A stretch of DNA of 64,000 bases. Source: Acidobacteriaceae bacterium (GTDB lineage Bacteria > Acidobacteriota > Terriglobia > Terriglobales > Acidobacteriaceae). Positions within the stretch are counted from its first letter, which is position 1. Each line of letters opens with the position of its first letter. Under the pieces are notes generated by a model. The model searched no databases and was not told the DNA's origin. It worked only from the letters and a program-made list of their open reading frames with translations. Both the position numbers and the translations under genes were made by a program. Where the stretch lies: assembly GCA_027449965.1 (NCBI GenBank), contig DAIDKP010000026.1, forward strand, positions 186,001-250,000, read 5' to 3'. Below are positions 59,111 to 64,000 of the stretch, piece by piece.

Positions 59111-61186
59111 ATGTTCGGGAAGCTGATTTCTACCCCTCTGTTCTTAACGGGAGTTGCCTTCGTTTTCACCGCCGCAGGCATGGCGCAAACTGCGAGTTCC
59201 CACGCGCATGCAACGGATGGCAGCTCGCCGCTACGTGTCTTCGATCCAACATTGATCGACGCAACGGCCAACCCCTGCCAGGATTTTTTCCAGTACTCAT
59301 GCGGGAACTGGATGAAGAAGCATCCGCTGCCGGCGGATCGGTCCTATTATGGGCGGTTCAGCGAACTCTATGACCTGAACCTGCTGCATCTGCGGGGGAT
59401 TCTGGAGCAGGCGGAGACGGGCGCGCATCGCACGCCGAACGAGCAGAAGATTGGCGATGAGTATGCGAGCTGCATGGACGTGAAGGCGATTGATGCCAAC
59501 GGCATTCGCCCCCTTGAGCCGATGCTGCGGAAGATTGACGCGCTCCACGCGCGAGCGGAGCTTCCAGCGTTGGTGGGGGAGTTGCAGCGGATGGGTGTGC
59601 GCGTTTTTTTTGATATGGGATCGAGTCCGGATTATGCAGATTCCAGCCGCGAGATTGCGTTTTATGATGCGGGCGGCAAGGGATTGCCGGAGCGGGGATT
59701 CTATACGCGCACGGATGCGAAATCGGCAGAGATTCGCAAGCAGTATGTGGCGCACATTGCCAGGATGCTGACGTTGGCGGGCGAGTCTGCCACGCAGGCC
59801 AGCGAAGATGCTGCCAAGGTGATGGCACTCGAAACGAAGATGGCAGAGACCTCGCTGACGGCGGTGGAAGAGCGCGATCCGCAGTCGGGAAACCATCCGA
59901 GCGACGTGGCAAAGCTCAGCGCACAGATGACCGCCTTTTCGTTGGACACTTATCTGAAAGCCTATGGCGGACCGACAAGCGGCAAAATCAATGTCACGCA
60001 GCCGAAGTTTTATGCTGCGCTGAATGAAATGTTGGCAACGGCACCGCTGGATTCATTGCGTGCCTATCTGCGCTGGCATCTGCTGCATACCTTTGCGGCA
60101 ACGAGCCTTCCAGAAAGCTTTGAGCAGGAGAACTGGCACTTCTATTCGCATGTGCTGGGCGGCGCGGAGAAGCAGCAGGAGCGATGGAAGACGTGCGTGA
60201 GCCGCGTGGATCACGAAATGGGCGACGCACTGGGCCAGGTGTATGTGGCGCGGTATTTTCCGCCCGCCGACAAACAGCGGACGCTGGAGCTGACCGAGGC
60301 GATTGAGCAGGCGATGGGGCGGGATATTGAGAGCGTGGACTGGATGAGCGCGGCGACCAAGGCGCAGGCGATGGTGAAGCTGCATGGGGTGATGAACAAG
60401 ATCGGATATCCGGACAAGTGGAAGAGCTACACGACGCTTACGATTGTGTTGGGCGACGCGGCGGGCAACCAGATGCGCGTGAGCGAGTACAGGACAGCGC
60501 GGGACCTGGCCAAGATTGGCAAGCCTGTGGATCGCAAGGAGTGGGAGATGACGCCGCCGACGGTGAACGCGTACTACGATCCGCAGGAGAACAATGTGAA
60601 CTTTCCGGCGGGGTACTTGCAGCCGCCGTTCTTCAGCGGCAAGGAGGATGACGCTGCGAATTATGGCGACATGGGATCGACGATCGGGCACGAGCTGACG
60701 CATGGATTTGACGACGAGGGACGGCAGTTCGACGCGACGGGCAACCTGAAGGACTGGTGGACGAAGAGCGACGAGGCAAACTTCAATGCGCGGGCCGAGT
60801 GCATGGTGAAGCAGTATGACGCGATTGAGGTGGTGCCGGGCGTGCACCTGAACGGGAAGCTGACGCTGGGCGAGAATCTGGCGGACCTGGGCGGGCTGAG
60901 GCTGGCGCTGATGGCGTGGGTGGTGAAGGCGGATGACGCGCATGTGGACAGGTCGGCGAAGATGGATGGGTACACGCCGGAGCAGCGGTTCTGGATTGCG
61001 TATGCGCAGCAGTGGTGCTCGGAGACGCGGCCGGAGGCACTGCGGACGCAGGCGCAGACCGATCCTCATGCGCCGGACAAGTACAGGACGAACACGATCC
61101 TCCAGGACATGCCGGAGTTTGCGAAGAGCTTCTCCTGCAAGCAGGGCGATGCGATGGTGATTGCGCAGCCCTGCCGCATCTGGTGA
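59111..61186 (+). CDS. M13 family metallopeptidase (neprilysin/PepO-like)
   Basis: PCQDFFQYSCGNWMKKHPLPADRSYYGRFSELYDLN; GHELTHGFDDEGRQFDATGNLKDWW; ENLADLGGLRLA. Confidence 0.95.
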   Translation: MFGKLISTPLFLTGVAFVFTAAGMAQTASSHAHATDGSSPLRVFDPTLIDATANPCQDFFQYSCGNWMKKHPLPADRSYYGRFSELYDLNLLHLRGILEQAETGAHRTPNEQKIGDEYASCMDVKAIDANGIRPLEPMLRKIDALHARAELPALVGELQRMGVRVFFDMGSSPDYADSSREIAFYDAGGKGLPERGFYTRTDAKSAEIRKQYVAHIARMLTLAGESATQASEDAAKVMALETKMAETSLTAVEERDPQSGNHPSDVAKLSAQMTAFSLDTYLKAYGGPTSGKINVTQPKFYAALNEMLATAPLDSLRAYLRWHLLHTFAATSLPESFEQENWHFYSHVLGGAEKQQERWKTCVSRVDHEMGDALGQVYVARYFPPADKQRTLELTEAIEQAMGRDIESVDWMSAATKAQAMVKLHGVMNKIGYPDKWKSYTTLTIVLGDAAGNQMRVSEYRTARDLAKIGKPVDRKEWEMTPPTVNAYYDPQENNVNFPAGYLQPPFFSGKEDDAANYGDMGSTIGHELTHGFDDEGRQFDATGNLKDWWTKSDEANFNARAECMVKQYDAIEVVPGVHLNGKLTLGENLADLGGLRLALMAWVVKADDAHVDRSAKMDGYTPEQRFWIAYAQQWCSETRPEALRTQAQTDPHAPDKYRTNTILQDMPEFAKSFSCKQGDAMVIAQPCRIW

Positions 61187-61201
61187 GGCGAGCGCAGAGG
61201 A

Positions 61202-61238
61202 AAAACGAAGGCCCGCCGGGATGGCGGGCCTTCGTTTT
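61202..61238. terminator. Bidirectional intrinsic terminator between pepO-like gene and sucD
   Basis: AAAACGAAGGCCCGCC-GGGAT-GGCGGGCCTTCGTTTT, perfect 16-bp stem with A/T tracts on both sides, between convergent genes. Confidence 0.92.
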
Positions 61239-61253
61239 GGAGCGTGACGGGAG

Positions 61254-62129
61254 CTACGCTTTGCCGATGACTTCGGCCAGCTTGGCGCCGATGTCGGCAG
61301 GCGAGACGACGACGTGGATGCCGGCCTCGGTCATGGCTTTCATCTTTTCGGCTGCCGTGCCCTGGCCGCCGGAGATGATGGCTCCGGCGTGGCCCATGCG
61401 GCGACCGGGAGGCGCAGTCTGGCCGGCGATGAATCCGACGACGGGCTTCCTGACGTGCTGTTTGACGTAGGCTGCGGCGGCCTCTTCGGCGGAGCCGCCG
61501 ATCTCGCCGATCATGATGATGGCCTCGGTGTCGGGGTCTTCATTGAGCAGCTTGAGGGCGTCGATGTGGGTGGTGCCGATGATGGGGTCGCCGCCGATGC
61601 CGATGGCTGTGGACTGGCCGATGCCGCGCTGGGTGAGCTGGTGGACGGCCTCATAGGTGAGCGTGCCGGATTTGGAGACGATGCCGACGGTGCCTTCCTT
61701 GTGGATGCGCGCGGGCATGATACCGATCTTGGCTTTGCCGGGCGAGATGACGCCGGGGCAGTTGGGGCCGATCAGTCGCGAGCTGGAGGTTTTGATCTTG
61801 CTCCAGACCTTGACCATGTCGAGCGTGGGAATGCCCTCGGTGATGCAGACGATGAGCGGCAGTCCGGCGTCCTCGGCTTCAAGGATGGCATCGGCGGCGA
61901 ATGGCGGCGGGACAAAGATGACGGTGGCGTTGGCTCCGGTCTTTTCCACGGCATCGGCGACGGTGTTGAAGACGGGCCAGCCCTCGTGGGTGGTGCCGCC
62001 TTTGCCGGGTGTGACGCCACCAACAACCTGGGTACCGTATTCGGCAGCGCCTTTGGCGTGGAAGGTGCCTTCCTTGCCGGTGATGCCCTGGACGATGAGA
62101 CGGGTGTTTTTATCGACGAGTACAGACAT
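61254..62129 (-). CDS. sucD: Succinate-CoA ligase alpha subunit
   Basis: [65 protein letters not shown]. Confidence 0.96.
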   Translation of the reverse strand: MSVLVDKNTRLIVQGITGKEGTFHAKGAAEYGTQVVGGVTPGKGGTTHEGWPVFNTVADAVEKTGANATVIFVPPPFAADAILEAEDAGLPLIVCITEGIPTLDMVKVWSKIKTSSSRLIGPNCPGVISPGKAKIGIMPARIHKEGTVGIVSKSGTLTYEAVHQLTQRGIGQSTAIGIGGDPIIGTTHIDALKLLNEDPDTEAIIMIGEIGGSAEEAAAAYVKQHVRKPVVGFIAGQTAPPGRRMGHAGAIISGGQGTAAEKMKAMTEAGIHVVVSPADIGAKLAEVIGKA

Positions 62130-62130
62130 T

Positions 62131-63309
62131 TCAGGCCCCCGCTTTCGCAGCCGCAACGACGAGATCGGCGGCTTCTTTCATGGTTGCTCCTACCTGGAAG
62201 TTCAAGCCGGATTCCTGGAGAATCTTGCGGCCCTCTTCGACGTTGGTGCCTTCCAGTCGCAGGACGATGGGAATGGTGACGCTGAGCTTGCGCGCGGCGG
62301 CGACGACGCCGGTAGCGAGGCGATCGACGCGCAGGATGCCGCCGAAGATGTTGATGAAGATGGCCTTGACGTTCTTGTCGGAGAGCAGGATTTCAAAGGC
62401 GTGCTCGATCTGCTCCTGGGTGGCTCCGCCGCCCACGTCGAGGAAGTTGGCCGGGCTGCCGCCTGCGTACTGGATGATGTCCATGGTGGCCATGGCCAGG
62501 CCGGCACCGTTGACCATGCAGGCAATCGAACCGTCGAGCTTGATGTAGTTGAGCGAGTACTTGCTGGCTTCCACTTCAAGCGGATCTTCCTCGGCCACGT
62601 CACGCAGTGCCTTCACCTCCGGATGGCGGAAAAGCGCGTTGTCATCGAAGGTCATCTTGGCGTCGAGGGCGAAGAGCTTGTCGTCCTTTGTGGTGATGAA
62701 GGGGTTGATCTCGACCAGCGAAGCGTCGGACTCGACAAAAGCTTTGTAGAGGCTTTGGAAGAAGGCGACGGCCTGGTTGACCTGAGTCGGCTTGAGTCCC
62801 AGCGCGAAGGCCAGCTTGCGGCCCTGATAGGCTCCAAGACCGATGGCCGGGTCGATGACTTCCTTGATGATGGCATTGGGATCTTTTGCTGCGACCTCCT
62901 CGATCTCCATCCCGCCTGCCTGGGAGGCCATGAAGACGAACTTGCCGATGGCACGGTCAAGCACGATGCCCAGATACAGTTCGCGATCAATCGCCGCAGT
63001 CTCTTCAATGAGCAGTCGCTGCACCTTCTGCCCGGCGGGGCCGGTTTGATGCGTGACAAGCTGCATGCCGAGAATATTCTTGGCGTAGATCTCGGCGTCG
63101 GCGAGAGTGCGGGCGACCTTGACGCCGCCGCCTTTGCCACGGCCTCCGGCGTGAATCTGCGCTTTGACGACGATGCCCGTGGCTCCGTTGGCCAGCAGGG
63201 TTCTTGCAGCTTCCACTGCTTCCGGCAGCGTATTCGCCACCTCGCCTCGCGGAACGGGAACCCCGTACTTGGCGAGGATTGCCTTTGCCTGATACTCGTG
63301 TATCTTCAT
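62131..63309 (-). CDS. sucC: Succinate-CoA ligase beta subunit
   Basis: [57 protein letters not shown]. Confidence 0.96.
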   Translation of the reverse strand: MKIHEYQAKAILAKYGVPVPRGEVANTLPEAVEAARTLLANGATGIVVKAQIHAGGRGKGGGVKVARTLADAEIYAKNILGMQLVTHQTGPAGQKVQRLLIEETAAIDRELYLGIVLDRAIGKFVFMASQAGGMEIEEVAAKDPNAIIKEVIDPAIGLGAYQGRKLAFALGLKPTQVNQAVAFFQSLYKAFVESDASLVEINPFITTKDDKLFALDAKMTFDDNALFRHPEVKALRDVAEEDPLEVEASKYSLNYIKLDGSIACMVNGAGLAMATMDIIQYAGGSPANFLDVGGGATQEQIEHAFEILLSDKNVKAIFINIFGGILRVDRLATGVVAAARKLSVTIPIVLRLEGTNVEEGRKILQESGLNFQVGATMKEAADLVVAAAKAGA

Positions 63310-63546
63310 AAATGCTGAGATGCGCTCTCTTGCGGCAGGGAAGATTCCGCTGTTCGAGAAGGTTTCGGAGTATGGTACGGAGTTCCGAGGCTTCGGAGCG
63401 GTGCGCGCCTGTCGCGACTTCATCGTATCGGACGAGGCGAGCGCGGAGCAAACGCGCGTCCCGCGCGGGTTGATGTTGTGAGTCCAGGCTGGAGCAGGCG
63501 GTTGTCAACGCAGCGGGATGCTGCAAAGGGGATAACGATTGTGTCG

Positions 63547-64000
63547 ATGGTGAAGGATTTGCTGAAGCCGGTGGCCGAGGATGGCGCGGCGCTGACGCGA
63601 GAGCAGGCGCGAGCTGCGCTGGTGGAGATGCTGGAGGGTCGCGCTTCAGAACTGGAAGCAGGCGCGCTGCTGACCTCGCTGGCCACACGCGGCGAACTGG
63701 CTCCCGAGCTGGCCGGATTTGTCGAGGAGATGCGTGCGCGCGCGACCGAGATTCCGCTCACCGAAGATGAGCGTCAGCAACTGGTGGATACCTGCGGCAC
63801 GGGCGGGGGTGGTCCGCAGACATTCAACATTTCGACGGGCGCGGCGCTGGTGGCTGCGGCTGCCGGGGCGCGCGTGGCCAAGCACGGCAATCGCGCTGTG
63901 ACCTCGCGCTGTGGCTCGGCAGATGTGCTGGAGGCGTTGGGCGTTCCGATTACGCTGGAGCCGAAGCTGGCCGCGGAGTGCCTGCGCGAGACGGGATTTG
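63547..64000 (+). CDS. trpD: Anthranilate phosphoribosyltransferase, 3' truncated by window
   Basis: DTCGTGGGGPQTFNISTGAALVAAAAGARVAKHGNRAVTSRCGSADVLEALG. Start at 63547 or in-frame GTG 63541. Confidence 0.93.
   Translation, partial: MVKDLLKPVAEDGAALTREQARAALVEMLEGRASELEAGALLTSLATRGELAPELAGFVEEMRARATEIPLTEDERQQLVDTCGTGGGGPQTFNISTGAALVAAAAGARVAKHGNRAVTSRCGSADVLEALGVPITLEPKLAAECLRETGF

Noticed and set aside
1-64000. tRNA/rRNA genes, CRISPR arrays, defence islands, prophage
   Set aside because: No tRNA TpsiC-arm-like sequence, rRNA segment, regular repeat-spacer array or phage/defence hallmark gene was noticed by eye. A tRNAscan-SE, CRISPRfinder or DefenseFinder run would be needed for certainty.

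Overview
This 64 kb window looks like ordinary chromosome from an acidobacterium. The taxon is inferred from gene content, high GC and protein style, not tested. About 59 protein-coding genes are supported, nearly all core or conserved functions. They include a uca-type ABC transporter next to a DUF1549-like cytochrome, a complete tol-pal cluster (tolQ-tolR-tolA/tonB-tolB-pal-ybgF), recN, queF, an adaptor/TPR/TolC export operon followed by hopanoid radical-SAM hpnJ and two half-size EamA/SMR-like genes, rdgB, a papain-like candidate plus an amidase, tsaC, a YbdK ligase, a giant NHL/MBG secreted protein, mtnA, a sodium:solute symporter, hpf, a PAS-GGDEF-EAL protein, rapZ, msbA-like, yicC-gmk-rpoZ-coaBC-udg, polyphosphate glucokinase, priA, pyrF, rlpA, lysA, ribBA, M1 and M13 peptidases, sucCD and partial trpD. 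The only mobile DNA seen is a ~507 bp internally deleted IS element with both terminal inverted repeats. No tRNA, rRNA, CRISPR array or recognisable defence island was seen. The most interesting leads are: (1) an intrinsic-terminator-like hairpin directly abutting the Shine-Dalgarno of an uncharacterised gene at 4925-4976; (2) the hpnJ plus paired ArnE/ArnF-like transporter neighbourhood; (3) an uncharacterised protein with papain-like Cys/His motifs; (4) a GGDEF-EAL protein with degenerate EAL residues; (5) the MITE-like IS derivative; (6) the ABC transporter/cytochrome operon at the left edge.
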